Origin: Sphingomonas sp. LM7 | GTDB lineage: Bacteria; Pseudomonadota; Alphaproteobacteria; Sphingomonadales; Sphingomonadaceae | Assembly (NCBI RefSeq): GCF_002002925.1 | Contig: NZ_CP019511.1 | Location: 3,007,001 to 3,071,000, forward strand | Direction: 5' to 3' | Length of the DNA: 64,000 nt | Part shown: positions 8,966 to 17,241 of the stretch, in pieces | Layout of the letters: every line of letters starts with the position of its first letter | Position numbering within the stretch: the stretch's first letter is position 1 | The notes under the pieces: model-generated | Databases searched by the model: none | What the model was told of the DNA's origin: nothing | The model's input: the letters and a program-made list of their open reading frames with translations, nothing else | Program-made: the position numbers and the translations under genes

Positions 8966-9822
8966 CCAGCCGGTCGGTCACCGCCGTCCATGCCGCCTAT
9001 CGCGACGATATCGGCGATCTTGTCACGCGGCGGCCGGTGCCGGGGCCGGGCGTCGAGAATGTCGGCGCGTTCCTTTTCCTCAACCATCACGGGCCCCAGA
9101 TCTACACTCCAGACAATCGCGGCCTGCCCTTCGGCCCGCACCCGCATCGCGGCTTCGAGACGGTGACCTTCATCCTCGAAGGCGAACTCGCGCACACCGA
9201 TTCGGCGGGGCACGAGAGTATCATCCGCGCCGGCGGCGTGCAGTGGATGACCGCGGGCCGCGGGATCGTCCATGCCGAGGTCTCGCCGGCGGGGTTCAAG
9301 CGCGATGGCGGGCCGCTGGAGATCCTCCAGCTCTGGCTGAACCTGCCCGCGCGGCTCAAGATGACCGCGCCGCGCTATGTCGGGCTCCAGGCCGATGGCA
9401 TTCCGGCGATCACTGCCGAGGGTGCGACGGTGCATCTCATCTCGGGTGAATTTCAGGGGCACAGCGGACCGATCGAGTCACTCACCAGCGTGTTCCTCTG
9501 CTGGGTCGAGTTGCAGCCGGGCACCGCGGTGACGTTCGACGGGCTGAACGGCCGCGACATATTCCTCTACGCGGCGCGCGGCGGCGTCGCCGTCGAGGAC
9601 CGGCAAGTCCCGCACTTCCATCTTGCACAGCTCGGCGCGGGCGACAGCGTTACGGTCAGCGCTTCGAAGCCCGCGCTGTTCCTGTTCGGCCATGCCGACC
9701 CGATCGACGAGCCGATCGTCGCACACGGCCCCTTCGTGATGAACAGCGTCGAGGAAATCCGCACCGCGTTTGCCGATTATCAGGCAGGCAAATTCGGTGT
9801 CGCGGAGATCGTCGAGCGCTAG
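8962..9822 (+). CDS. Pirin family protein
   Basis: A 286-residue bicupin of the pirin family. The metal site is visible in the N-terminal cupin as GPHPHRGFETVTFILEGEL (two histidines) and GIVHAEVSP (histidine and glutamate), matching the four ligands of characterised pirins. The C-terminal half has a second, metal-free cupin. Bacterial pirins can act as quercetin 2,3-dioxygenases or as regulators; which applies here is unknown. It is the last gene of the metX unit, coupled to metW by ATGA. Confidence 0.9.
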   Translation: MTSRSVTAVHAAYRDDIGDLVTRRPVPGPGVENVGAFLFLNHHGPQIYTPDNRGLPFGPHPHRGFETVTFILEGELAHTDSAGHESIIRAGGVQWMTAGRGIVHAEVSPAGFKRDGGPLEILQLWLNLPARLKMTAPRYVGLQADGIPAITAEGATVHLISGEFQGHSGPIESLTSVFLCWVELQPGTAVTFDGLNGRDIFLYAARGGVAVEDRQVPHFHLAQLGAGDSVTVSASKPALFLFGHADPIDEPIVAHGPFVMNSVEEIRTAFADYQAGKFGVAEIVER

Positions 9823-10102
9823 GACAGATCGACATTGCCCGCCCTGCCAGGCGGTCGGAATATCCTTGAAATGTAGGATTTCACCTGCTGCGCTCGGGGC
9901 GCTGCCACTCGGGCGCCGCTATTTGACCCTGTCGATCCCGGAATCCACGATGCTGGTCGAGCAATCGGTAATTTCCACATCGCGGCGGCGCCGGCGGAAC
10001 TGCCGTTAAGTGTGAACTTGGTGTCAACTTCGCTGTCTCCACGAGCGCACGCGACCAGCCATAGCCCGCATTCTGTTCAGGGGCGGGGAAGATACCAATG
10101 TC
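9823..10102. other. Intergenic region, no convincing gene
   Basis: The gap between the convergent pirin gene and the lipoprotein gene is 280 bases. Short frames exist on both strands but all are interrupted or run into antisense of neighbouring genes. I see no clear terminator with a T-run, no tRNA and no recognised riboswitch. A minus-strand frame around 9890-9990 gives protein-like pieces split by a stop and a frame change, which could be a very old remnant. Confidence 0.5.
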
Positions 10103-10555
10103 CTAGGGGTGAACGCTGCGGCCCCAATTTACGGTGGCGCGCGTGCCGCCGTTCATCGGCTCGACCACGATCATCAGGCTGCGCTCTTTTTCCTCGCCCG
10201 CAGTATATTTGGTCGGCGTCAGCAAAACCTGGCCGAGGCCAGAGGCATTGGCCTGCTCGCGGGACCAGCCCAGTACCTTGGCCGGCTGCTCCCTGGTCAG
10301 ATAGACGATGCTGCCGCTGACATGGCGCGGCGTGCCATCGGGGCCCGAGATGCAGGTGGTGATCTGAGAATCGGCATAGATCGGCACGAAATCGGGCTTG
10401 TTCGAACAGTCGATTGCCGCCGAGATGGCAGCGGGCTTGCCCTCGGCTGCTGCCGCGGCGACATTCTGTCCGGTGGGGTCGTCCGTCGTCTCCGAGGAGA
10501 CCCCGCCGCCGCATGCCGCAAGCAGCAGCGCGGAACTCACGGTCAAATGGCGCAT
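10103..10555 (-). CDS. Hypothetical lipoprotein
   Basis: A 150-residue protein starting MRHLTVSSALLLAACGGG; the lipobox LAAC puts the lipidated cysteine at about residue 15, so it is probably an outer- or inner-membrane lipoprotein. A low-complexity, Ala/Thr/Ser-rich linker follows, then a compact domain with two cysteines (AIDCSNKPDFVPIY and ITTCISGPDG) that may form a disulfide. No family recognised. It lies 47 bases downstream of ssb on the same strand. Confidence 0.7.
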   Translation of the reverse strand: MRHLTVSSALLLAACGGGVSSETTDDPTGQNVAAAAAEGKPAAISAAIDCSNKPDFVPIYADSQITTCISGPDGTPRHVSGSIVYLTREQPAKVLGWSREQANASGLGQVLLTPTKYTAGEEKERSLMIVVEPMNGGTRATVNWGRSVHP

Positions 10556-10602
10556 CGTCGATCCCCTTCGGACACCCAACGATGCGCCGGGACGCAAGTT
10601 GC

Positions 10603-11157
10603 TCAGAACGGCACGTCGTCGTCGAGATCGTCGGGGAAGCCGCCGCCGAAATTGCCGCCGCTCTTCTGGCCGCCGCCGTTGAAGTTGCCGCCGCCACCGC
10701 TTCCGCCGCGGCTCGACGACTGGCCCGAGAACTCGTCGCCGCCGCTGGCGCCCCAGTCATCGCCGCCGCCACCGCTGCTGCGACCCGCGCCGCCGCCCTG
10801 GCCGGGCGCGCCGTCCAGCATGGTCAGCACCGAATTGAAGCCTTGAAGCGTGACTTCGGTCGAATAGCGGTCATTGCCCTGCGGGTCCTGCCACTTGCGG
10901 GTGGTCAGCGCGCCTTCGATATAGACCTTGCTGCCCTTGCGCAGATATTTCTCGGCGACGTTGGCAAGGCCTTCGTTGAAGACCTTGACCGTGTGCCACT
11001 CGGTCTTTTCCTTGCGCTCGCCCGAGTTGCGGTCCTTCCAGCTTTCCGACGTGGCGATGCGGAGCTCGACCACCTTGCCGCCGTTCTGGAACGACCGCGA
11101 TTCGGGATCGCGCCCGAGATTGCCGATCAGAATGACCTTGTTGACGCTGCCGGCCAT
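10603..11157 (-). CDS. ssb: Single-stranded DNA-binding protein
   Basis: A 184-residue SSB. The N-terminal OB-fold runs over about residues 1-110, beginning [19 protein letters not shown] and including [22 protein letters not shown] and GSKVYIEG. It is followed by a Gly/Gln/Asn-rich disordered linker and the acidic tail ending DDDVPF, the conserved docking peptide for repair and replication proteins. It binds ssDNA as a tetramer in replication, recombination and repair. It is divergent from the small DUF4169 gene, with 53 bp between starts. Confidence 0.97.
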   Translation of the reverse strand: MAGSVNKVILIGNLGRDPESRSFQNGGKVVELRIATSESWKDRNSGERKEKTEWHTVKVFNEGLANVAEKYLRKGSKVYIEGALTTRKWQDPQGNDRYSTEVTLQGFNSVLTMLDGAPGQGGGAGRSSGGGGDDWGASGGDEFSGQSSSRGGSGGGGNFNGGGQKSGGNFGGGFPDDLDDDVPF

Positions 11158-11210
11158 GGAAACTCCGCTGTATGATCGATATGGATAGGTGAACGAACAG
11201 GGTACTATCG

Positions 11211-11384
11211 ATGGCTGAGATCATCAACCTGAACAAGGCGCGCAAGGCGAAGACTCGTGTGGACAAGGCAGCGCAGGCCGAGGTCAACCGTACGCGCTTC
11301 GGGCGGACAAAGGCACAGAAGCAGGCAGACGCCGCCGAGCCCGCAAAACTGGTGCGGCTGCTCGACGAGTCGAAGCGCGACTAA
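11211..11384 (+). CDS. DUF4169 family protein (57 aa)
   Basis: A small basic, alpha-helical protein of 57 residues starting [14 protein letters not shown] and containing [15 protein letters not shown], the pattern of the DUF4169 family known from alphaproteobacteria; its function is unknown. Lysine- and arginine-rich helices suggest nucleic-acid or membrane contact, but that is a guess. The stop codon TAA overlaps the feoB stop codon on the opposite strand by two bases, so the two genes converge with no spacer. Confidence 0.8.
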   Translation: MAEIINLNKARKAKTRVDKAAQAEVNRTRFGRTKAQKQADAAEPAKLVRLLDESKRD

Positions 11385-13237
11385 AGGCCGAGCGCCACCG
11401 CGCTCCAATAGGTAATCCCCGCCGACACATAGGCGAGCACGAACAGATAGCCGACCATGAAGGCGGGCCATTTCCAGCCATTGGTCTCGCGCCGCGTTAC
11501 CGCGATCGTCGAGATGCACTGCGGCGCGAACACGAACCACATCAGAAAGGCGAGCGCGGTCGGCAGCGTCCAGTTCTTGCGCAGGTTCTCGCGTATCGTC
11601 GCCTCGCCCGAGGCGTCTTCGGGATTTTCGACCGCATAGACGGTGCCGATTGCAGCGACCGCGACTTCGCGCGCCGCCATCGCCGGGATCAGCGCCAGCG
11701 CGATGTCGCGATTGAAGCCGATCGGCGCAACTACGGCCTCGAGCCCATGCCCGATCCGTCCGGCGATCGAATAATCGACCTGCGACACGCTCGAGCCCTC
11801 GGGCGGCTTGGGGAAGCTGAGCAGCGCCCAGAGCACGATGGTGGTGAACAGGATGATCGTGCCTGCGCGCTTGAGGAAAATCTCGGCGCGCTGCCACAGC
11901 CCGACTGCAAGATCGCGCAGCCGCGGCAACTGATATTTGGGCATCTCCATCATGAAGCCCGAGGTCGCCCCCTTGGTGACCGTGTGACGCAGCACGAGTG
12001 CCGCCACGAAGGCGCCGACGATCCCCATCACATACAGGGCGAATAGCACCAGCCCCTGCAATCCGATCCCCGGCAGCACCGAACGATCGGGGATCAGCGC
12101 GCCGATGATGATTGCATAGACTGGCAACCGCGCCGAGCAGGTCATCAGCGGTGCGATAAGGATCGTGGTCAGCCGGTCCTTCTCGTCCGAGATTGTGCGC
12201 GTCGCCATGATCCCAGGGACTGCGCAGGCGAAACTGGAAAGCAGGGGAATGAAGGCGCGGCCCGACAGGCCGACGCTCGACATCACCCGGTCCATCAGGA
12301 AGGCGGCACGAACCATGTAACCCGACGCCTCCAGGACAAGGATGAAGGCGAACAGGATCAGAATCTGCGGAAGGAACACCACGACGGCGCCGACGCCGGC
12401 GATCACGCCATCGACGATCATCGAGCGGAGCAGCCCGTCGGGAAGCGTATCGCCGATAGCGCCGCCGAGCCAGGCCATGCCCGCCTCGATCCAGCCGATC
12501 GGCGCCTCCGACCAGGCGAACACCGCCTGGAACATCACAAACAATATGCCGAGAAGGAGGATAGTGCCCCATAGCGGATGCAGCGCCACGGCGTCGAGGC
12601 GATGCGTCCAGCGGCGGGCGGCCGTCTCGGAGATGGTGACCGCCGTGGCGATCTGGCGCGCGCGGCGCTGGAGGACGACGATGTCGTGGGTGACCCCGGC
12701 ACCGGGACGCACGGTATGGACGGTGCGGACAACTTCGCCGAGCCGTTCCTTGAGCGCCTCGAGGCCGCGCTTGCGTACCGCCACGGTGGGCACCACGGGC
12801 ACGCCGAGTTCGCGCTCCAGTGCCTCGGGATCGAGCTTCAGCCCGTCGCGCTCGGCCAGATCGACCATGTTGAGCGCGACGACGATCGGCAGCCCTAAAG
12901 CGATCAGCTGGAGCGTGAAGCGCAGGTGATTGTCGAGGTTCGACGCGTCGATCACGGTGATGATCGCGTCCGGCAGCCGCTCGCCCTGCTGGCGTCCGAC
13001 CAGCACGTCGCGCGTCACTTCCTCGTCGGGCGACGAAGGATCGAGGCTGTAGGCGCCAGGCAAGTCAAGCAATTCGACCGGACGGCCATCGGGCAGTGCC
13101 ATGCGCCCGGCGTGGCGCTCGACCGTGACGCCGGGATAATTGCCGACCTTCTGCCGCGCGCCGGTAAGCGCATTGAACAGCGCGCTCTTGCCGGCATTGG
13201 GGTTGCCGACCAGCGCGACCAACGGTGCCTGGTTCAT
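11381..13237 (-). CDS. feoB: Ferrous iron transporter FeoB
   Basis: A 618-residue Fe(II) permease. The N-terminal G domain shows G1 GNPNAGKS (residues 11-18), G2/GDI-like NYPGVTVERH, G3 DLPGAYSL and G4 NMVD. The membrane part has the two Gate repeats, with the conserved cysteines in LLSSFACAVPGIMATR and PLMTCSARLPVYAIII, and a late transmembrane block ending in WKWPAFMVGYLFVLAYV. It couples nucleotide binding to Fe(II) uptake. Its start overlaps the feoA stop (ATGA). No FeoC is visible. Confidence 0.95.
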   Translation of the reverse strand: MNQAPLVALVGNPNAGKSALFNALTGARQKVGNYPGVTVERHAGRMALPDGRPVELLDLPGAYSLDPSSPDEEVTRDVLVGRQQGERLPDAIITVIDASNLDNHLRFTLQLIALGLPIVVALNMVDLAERDGLKLDPEALERELGVPVVPTVAVRKRGLEALKERLGEVVRTVHTVRPGAGVTHDIVVLQRRARQIATAVTISETAARRWTHRLDAVALHPLWGTILLLGILFVMFQAVFAWSEAPIGWIEAGMAWLGGAIGDTLPDGLLRSMIVDGVIAGVGAVVVFLPQILILFAFILVLEASGYMVRAAFLMDRVMSSVGLSGRAFIPLLSSFACAVPGIMATRTISDEKDRLTTILIAPLMTCSARLPVYAIIIGALIPDRSVLPGIGLQGLVLFALYVMGIVGAFVAALVLRHTVTKGATSGFMMEMPKYQLPRLRDLAVGLWQRAEIFLKRAGTIILFTTIVLWALLSFPKPPEGSSVSQVDYSIAGRIGHGLEAVVAPIGFNRDIALALIPAMAAREVAVAAIGTVYAVENPEDASGEATIRENLRKNWTLPTALAFLMWFVFAPQCISTIAVTRRETNGWKWPAFMVGYLFVLAYVSAGITYWSAVALGL

Positions 13238-13524
13238 GATCCGGCGTTCGGCGACACGTGAATCGCGGCGGCGACATGGCGGCGCAGCGCCACCGTCATC
13301 CGACCGATCCGGCAGGCGACGGGGCCGCCGCCGAGCAGGCCGGAGCGATGGAGCATCTCGACTTCGACACCCTCATCGAGACCAAGCTCGCGCAGGCGCC
13401 GGCTTTCGGGTTCGGTGAGGACATGCCAATCGACCGTCGCCACCGTGCCGGGCTTGAGACGTGGGAGTTGGGCAAGCCGGACGGGCTGGGGAATCGCAGC
13501 GGCGATGTTCATGCTGCGAGTCAT
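13234..13524 (-). CDS. feoA: Ferrous iron transport protein FeoA
   Basis: A 96-residue protein with the SH3-like FeoA domain (PRLKPGTVATVDWHV then RRLRELGLDEGVEVEMLHRS and VACRIGRMTVALRR). FeoA is a small cytosolic partner needed for FeoB activity. The start at 13524 follows GGAAGG at a usual distance; an ATG 12 bases further in is an alternative and would drop four residues. It overlaps feoB. The Shine-Dalgarno lies in the 3' arm of a hairpin, described separately, which may limit translation. Confidence 0.9.
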   Translation of the reverse strand: MTRSMNIAAAIPQPVRLAQLPRLKPGTVATVDWHVLTEPESRRLRELGLDEGVEVEMLHRSGLLGGGPVACRIGRMTVALRRHVAAAIHVSPNAGS

Positions 13525-13533
13525 TATCAACAA

Positions 13534-13558
13534 CCTTCCCAGCGCGCTAGTGGGAAGG
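13534..13558 (-). promoter_or_regulatory. Hairpin covering the feoA ribosome-binding site
   Basis: An 8-bp perfect inverted repeat, CCTTCCCA and TGGGAAGG, with a 9-base loop lies between the coq9 stop and feoA. In the feoA mRNA the 3' arm is the purine-rich sequence that serves as its Shine-Dalgarno. The structure could reduce feoA translation or act as a weak attenuator after coq9; no T-run of terminator length follows. The next bases include GATAATGA, which matches half of the Fur consensus. Confidence 0.45.
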
Positions 13559-13561
13559 GCC

Positions 13562-14221
13562 CTAGACTACCGGATAGCGCAGCCGGCCGATAAAGCGCGA
13601 CAGGCTGGGCCGATGCGAAGTGCGGGCGAGAAACCCCGCCTTGGCTTTTTCGAACTGCATGATGTTCTCGATCCGCCGGCCGAGAAAGGCGCGGGTATCG
13701 GCGTGGCCCTCGCTGTCGTCCTGGAGAAACACCGCGATGGTGGCTGCATAGATGCCGCCGAGCATCGCGCGCTTGGTATAGTGGTTGTAGTCGGTCGCGG
13801 TGTCGCCCGCGAGGCGCCACATGACATCGGCCGAGCGCCAGCCAAGCTTTGCGGCACGCGCGACATTCTGCGGCATCGCCAGGATCGCGGCGGCTCGGCG
13901 CAGTGCCTCGCGATTCGGCGCGGCGATGTCGAGCCGGGCCTCTACCAGCGCAGTGATTCGCGCGCGGATCTTCATCGCGGCGAGCGCTTCGGGCGTGAAG
14001 CGTGCGGCCATGGCATGATCGATGCTGGCAAACCACGCGTCGATCATCACCACCGCCCCGCCCGAGAAAGCGAGCCGGGCGACGTCGCGATCTACCCCAT
14101 GCGCGTCGGCGGCGGCGTTCAGCGCGGCGTCGCTCCAGCCATCGAACGCGGCATTGGCGGCAACCGCTGGCGCGAGCGCGTCGCGAAGTTCGTCGAGCGT
14201 TGCGTCTGCGAGGTCCATCAT
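13562..14221 (-). CDS. COQ9 family protein (ubiquinone biosynthesis)
   Basis: A 219-residue TetR-fold-like COQ9 protein. The C-terminal part has the family pattern GWRSADVMWRLAGDTATDYNHYTKRAMLGGIYAATIAVFLQDD, which in COQ9 lines the lipid-binding site near the membrane-docking helix. In eukaryotes COQ9 supports the COQ7 hydroxylase; in alphaproteobacteria the homologue is assumed to have a similar role in ubiquinone synthesis. The start MMDLADATLDEL overlaps the stop of the EamA transporter gene by 4 bases (ATGA), so the two form one unit. Confidence 0.85.
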   Translation of the reverse strand: MMDLADATLDELRDALAPAVAANAAFDGWSDAALNAAADAHGVDRDVARLAFSGGAVVMIDAWFASIDHAMAARFTPEALAAMKIRARITALVEARLDIAAPNREALRRAAAILAMPQNVARAAKLGWRSADVMWRLAGDTATDYNHYTKRAMLGGIYAATIAVFLQDDSEGHADTRAFLGRRIENIMQFEKAKAGFLARTSHRPSLSRFIGRLRYPVV

Positions 14222-15153
14222 GCCGATTTAGGCGCCCCGGCGCCGGGCGCAAGCGGTTGCGGCTTGCTCCCTTGTCGCACGAGCACCAGCGCAAGCGCGA
14301 CCAGCACTGCGCCGACCGCGTCCGCTGCGGCGAGCCGCTCGTCGAAGACCACCCAGCCGAGCGTCGCGGCGACTGCCGGCTGGATCAGCAAGGCGATGCC
14401 GACGACGAGCGGCGTCAGATGGCCGAGCGCGTAGATCATACAACCCTGCCCGATCAGCTGGCTGACGACCGCCATCGCAAATAACGGCCACCAGCTGCCC
14501 GGCCAGATCTGCTCGCCGAGCGCGAAGGCGAGCAGCAGCAGCGGCGGGATCGACGCGAGCGACGACAGCGCCAGCGCCGGGATCGGAGCGAGCCGCTCGC
14601 GCACCCCCGCCATCAGGATGAAATAGAGCGCGTAGAGCAGCCCGGCGAGCAGGCAGAACAAGTCGCCGGTGAGATTGCGCGGCGACAGGCTCGCCGAGCG
14701 CCCCATCAAAAGTGCCGCGCCGATTGCAGCAAGCGCGAGCGCCAGCCCCTGCATCCGCGACGGCCACATCCGCGCGGCGATGAAGCCGTAGATCGGGAAG
14801 AGGAAGCTCGCCGAATTGCCGAACAGCGTGGCGTTGGCGAGCGTGGTGCGGCCGATGCCGACATGCCAGCTCGCCAGATCGGCGGCGAAAGCGACGCCGG
14901 CCACCGCGAGCACGCCCCACAGCCCGCGCGACGCCCGTACCGGCCGCTCGCCCATCAGCATCGATGCGGCGAGCAGCACGGGGGTCGCCAGTGCGATCCG
15001 CCAGAACCCCGCCGCCACCGGCCCGACATCGGAAACGCGGACGAACAGCGGACCAAAAGCGAGCGCGATGTTGGCGATCACCAGGGCGGCAAGCGCCATC
15101 GTCGCGTGGCTTCTAACCGGGATAGTTTTCCTTGCGGTCCGCGCTTCCTGCAT
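14218..15153 (-). CDS. EamA/DMT-family transporter
   Basis: A 311-residue integral membrane protein with about ten transmembrane helices in two EamA repeats. The first repeat runs from ALAALVIANIALAFGPLFVR, the second from LTGDLFCLLAGLLYALYFILM; the family-typical GQGCMIYALGHLTPLVVGIALLIQPAVAATLGW lies near the end. It probably exports a small metabolite, but the substrate is unknown. The start MQEARTARKT follows GAGGGCGCT. It is divergent from the Old Yellow Enzyme gene (54 bp gap) and coupled to coq9 downstream. Confidence 0.87.
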   Translation of the reverse strand: MQEARTARKTIPVRSHATMALAALVIANIALAFGPLFVRVSDVGPVAAGFWRIALATPVLLAASMLMGERPVRASRGLWGVLAVAGVAFAADLASWHVGIGRTTLANATLFGNSASFLFPIYGFIAARMWPSRMQGLALALAAIGAALLMGRSASLSPRNLTGDLFCLLAGLLYALYFILMAGVRERLAPIPALALSSLASIPPLLLLAFALGEQIWPGSWWPLFAMAVVSQLIGQGCMIYALGHLTPLVVGIALLIQPAVAATLGWVVFDERLAAADAVGAVLVALALVLVRQGSKPQPLAPGAGAPKSA

Positions 15154-15207
15154 AGCGCCCTCTAACGCCCTATCTGGCTCCGACCACAACAAAGGTCTTC
15201 TTGTTCG

Positions 15208-16344
15208 ATGCCCAGCCTGTTCGATCCCATCCAGTTCGGCGCGATCCACGCCAAGAACCGCATCCTGATGGCGCCATTGACCCGCGGCCGCGCGACCCGC
15301 GCGCATGTTCCGACGCCGATCGTGGCCGACTATTATGCACAGCGCGCCGGCGCCGGACTGATCATCTCCGAGGCGACCGGCATCAGCCAGCAAGGCCTTG
15401 GCTGGGCCTATGCACCCGGGCTGTGGAGCGAGGAGCAGGTCGAGGCGTGGAAGCCGGTAGTCGCCGCGGTGCACGAAGCGGGCGGCAAGATCGTCGCGCA
15501 GCTCTGGCACATGGGCCGGCTGGTGCATCCCGACTTTCTCGGCGGCGAGGCGCCGGTATCGGCGTCGGCGAACACCGCGCCGGGCAGCGTGCGCACATAT
15601 TCGGCCGAGGAGAGCGGCGAGATCAAGCGCCCCTATGCGCAGGCCCGTCCGCTGCGCACCGACGAGATTCCCGGCCTGCTCGACGATTATACGCGCGCTT
15701 CGGCGAACGCGATCCGCGCCGGGTTCGACGGGGTGCAGATCCACGCCGCCAACGGCTATCTGATCGACTCCTTCCTGCGCGACAATTCGAACTTCCGTGA
15801 CGACGAATATGGCGGATCGATCGACAACCGCATCCGGCTGCTCGACCAAGTCACGCGCCGCGTGGTGGACACGGTAGGCGCCGACCGCACCGGCGTGCGC
15901 CTTTCGCCCAACGGCGAAGTCCAGGGGGTCAACGACAGCAATCCCGCGCCCTTGTTCGAAGCGGCAGCGGCGAAGCTCGACGAGATCGGCATCGCCTTCC
16001 TCGAAATGCGCGAGCCTCGTCCGACGGGCACGCGCGGCACGCCCGATCATCCGCCGGTCCATCCGGTGATGCGCAAGGTGTTCAAGGGCCCGCTGGCGCT
16101 CAATTCGGACTATCATGCCGACGACGCGCAGGCGGCGCTCGATGCGGGCGAAGCCGATGCCATCGCCTATGGCCGCACCTTCCTCGCCAATCCCGATCTG
16201 CCGGTGCGGCTCGCCGAGAAGCTGCCGCTCAATCCGCAGCGCGAGGAGCTGTTCTATGTGGGCGGAGCCGAGGGCTATACCGACTATCCGCGCTGGGATG
16301 CTGAGCGGGCGCCTAACCTCAAAGCGCCCCAATTCCCCGGCTAA
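15208..16344 (+). CDS. Alkene reductase, Old Yellow Enzyme family
   Basis: A 378-residue FMN-dependent ene-reductase. FMN- and substrate-site motifs are clear: LTRGRATRAHVPTPI near residue 25, the QLWHMGRLVHP block near 98, and the His-Asn pair in DGVQIHAANGYLIDSFL near 175, followed by RDDEYGGSIDNRIRLL. The C-terminal GEADAIAYGRTFLANPDLP binds the FMN phosphate. It resembles NemA-type reductases acting on maleimides, enones or nitro compounds. No dedicated repressor gene adjoins it. Its stop codon lies in the loop of a 10-bp hairpin. Confidence 0.92.
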   Translation: MPSLFDPIQFGAIHAKNRILMAPLTRGRATRAHVPTPIVADYYAQRAGAGLIISEATGISQQGLGWAYAPGLWSEEQVEAWKPVVAAVHEAGGKIVAQLWHMGRLVHPDFLGGEAPVSASANTAPGSVRTYSAEESGEIKRPYAQARPLRTDEIPGLLDDYTRASANAIRAGFDGVQIHAANGYLIDSFLRDNSNFRDDEYGGSIDNRIRLLDQVTRRVVDTVGADRTGVRLSPNGEVQGVNDSNPAPLFEAAAAKLDEIGIAFLEMREPRPTGTRGTPDHPPVHPVMRKVFKGPLALNSDYHADDAQAALDAGEADAIAYGRTFLANPDLPVRLAEKLPLNPQREELFYVGGAEGYTDYPRWDAERAPNLKAPQFPG

Positions 16345-16356
16345 AGGCCGGGGAAT
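16332..16356. terminator. Hairpin between convergent genes, containing the OYE stop codon
   Basis: A perfect 10-bp stem, ATTCCCCGGC and GCCGGGGAAT, with the loop TAAAG. The loop includes the stop codon of the alkene reductase. It sits between that gene and the convergent 152-residue membrane protein and probably ends both transcripts; the A/T ends of the stem give short U-tracts on either strand. Confidence 0.6.
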
Positions 16357-16359
16357 AGT

Positions 16360-16818
16360 TCAGGACCTATCCAGTCCATCGAGCCAGTTGGTGCTGGCGG
16401 CCCGAAGTTGCGCGCGCAGCTTCGGGCCCGCGGCGAGCGTGAACACCAGGAAGACCACCAGCGGCCAGAACCAGAACAGCACCACCACCAGCAGCGCAAT
16501 GGCGATCGCGGCGCCCCAGCGCAGGCTGAGCAGCCGCGCGCGATTGGTCTGGCTCAGGCGGAAAATGCGAGGTGCCTTGTCGTCATACCAGCGCTTGGTG
16601 ACGAAGGTGCCGGAGTCGATTCCGGCGCCCGAAGTGCGCGCTCCGCTTGCGGGAGGGGTAGGGGGAGGGCCTGACAAATCGCGCGCCGGCGTCCCGATAT
16701 CCCGTCCTTCAAACGACGGGGGCGCAGAAGAAGCCGGCCGGCCCGTCCGCGTGTCGATCACTTCCAGCCGCCGGCCGCGCTCCACCACCTTGTAGCGGGA
16801 GGGCGGCGGCCGCATCAT
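16360..16818 (-). CDS. Hypothetical membrane protein with proline-rich linker
   Basis: A 152-residue protein. The N-terminal third is basic (RYKVVERGRRLEVIDTRTG), then comes a Pro/Ser-rich linker (SGPPPTPPASGARTSG), and then a hydrophobic hairpin at about residues 95-130 (AIAIALLVVVLFWFWPLVVFLVF). No family recognised. The linker is encoded by a purine-rich tract that looks like a Sphingomonas intergenic repeat (see findings). It lies 3 bases after ribH on the same strand and may be the last gene of the riboflavin operon. Confidence 0.6.
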   Translation of the reverse strand: MMRPPPSRYKVVERGRRLEVIDTRTGRPASSAPPSFEGRDIGTPARDLSGPPPTPPASGARTSGAGIDSGTFVTKRWYDDKAPRIFRLSQTNRARLLSLRWGAAIAIALLVVVLFWFWPLVVFLVFTLAAGPKLRAQLRAASTNWLDGLDRS

Positions 16819-16821
16819 CGC

Positions 16822-17241
16822 TCAGCCGAACTTTGCCTTGAGCGCCAGCATCGCCAGTGCCGCCTGGGCCGCCTCGCCGCCCTTGTCCTTCTGCGCGGGA
16901 TCGGCACGCACCAGCGCCTGCGCCTCATTCTCCACGGTGAGGATGCCGTTGCCCAGGGGCAAACCGTCGAGCGCCAGCGCCATCAGGCCGCGCGCGCTTT
17001 CGCCGGCGACGATCTCGAAATGATAGGTCTCGCCGCGGATCACCACGCCGAGCGCGACATAGGCGTCATACTGCCCGCTCTCGGCGGCGAGGGCCACGGC
17101 ACCGGGCACTTCGAGCGCGCCGGGAACAGTGACGATCTCATAGTCGTGCCCCGCCTCCTGCAGTGCAGTGCGCGCGCCATCGAGCAGCATGTCGTTCAGA
17201 TGCGCATAGAAGCGGGCTTCGACGATCAGGACGCGGGCCAT
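16822..17241 (-). CDS. ribH: 6,7-dimethyl-8-ribityllumazine synthase
   Basis: A 139-residue lumazine synthase, condensing 5-amino-6-ribitylamino-uracil with 3,4-dihydroxy-2-butanone 4-phosphate. The family signature is intact: [15 protein letters not shown] at the N-terminus, [15 protein letters not shown] (residues about 39-53), and [22 protein letters not shown] with the catalytic histidine near residue 75. It is shorter than the 150-160 residue average but complete. Its start overlaps the ribB stop by 1 base, consistent with one operon. Confidence 0.95.
   Translation of the reverse strand: MARVLIVEARFYAHLNDMLLDGARTALQEAGHDYEIVTVPGALEVPGAVALAAESGQYDAYVALGVVIRGETYHFEIVAGESARGLMALALDGLPLGNGILTVENEAQALVRADPAQKDKGGEAAQAALAMLALKAKFG

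Noticed and set aside
9823..10102. Pseudogene between the pirin and lipoprotein genes
   Set aside because: One minus-strand frame gives short protein-like pieces, but it needs a stop and a frameshift to join them and has no recognisable family.
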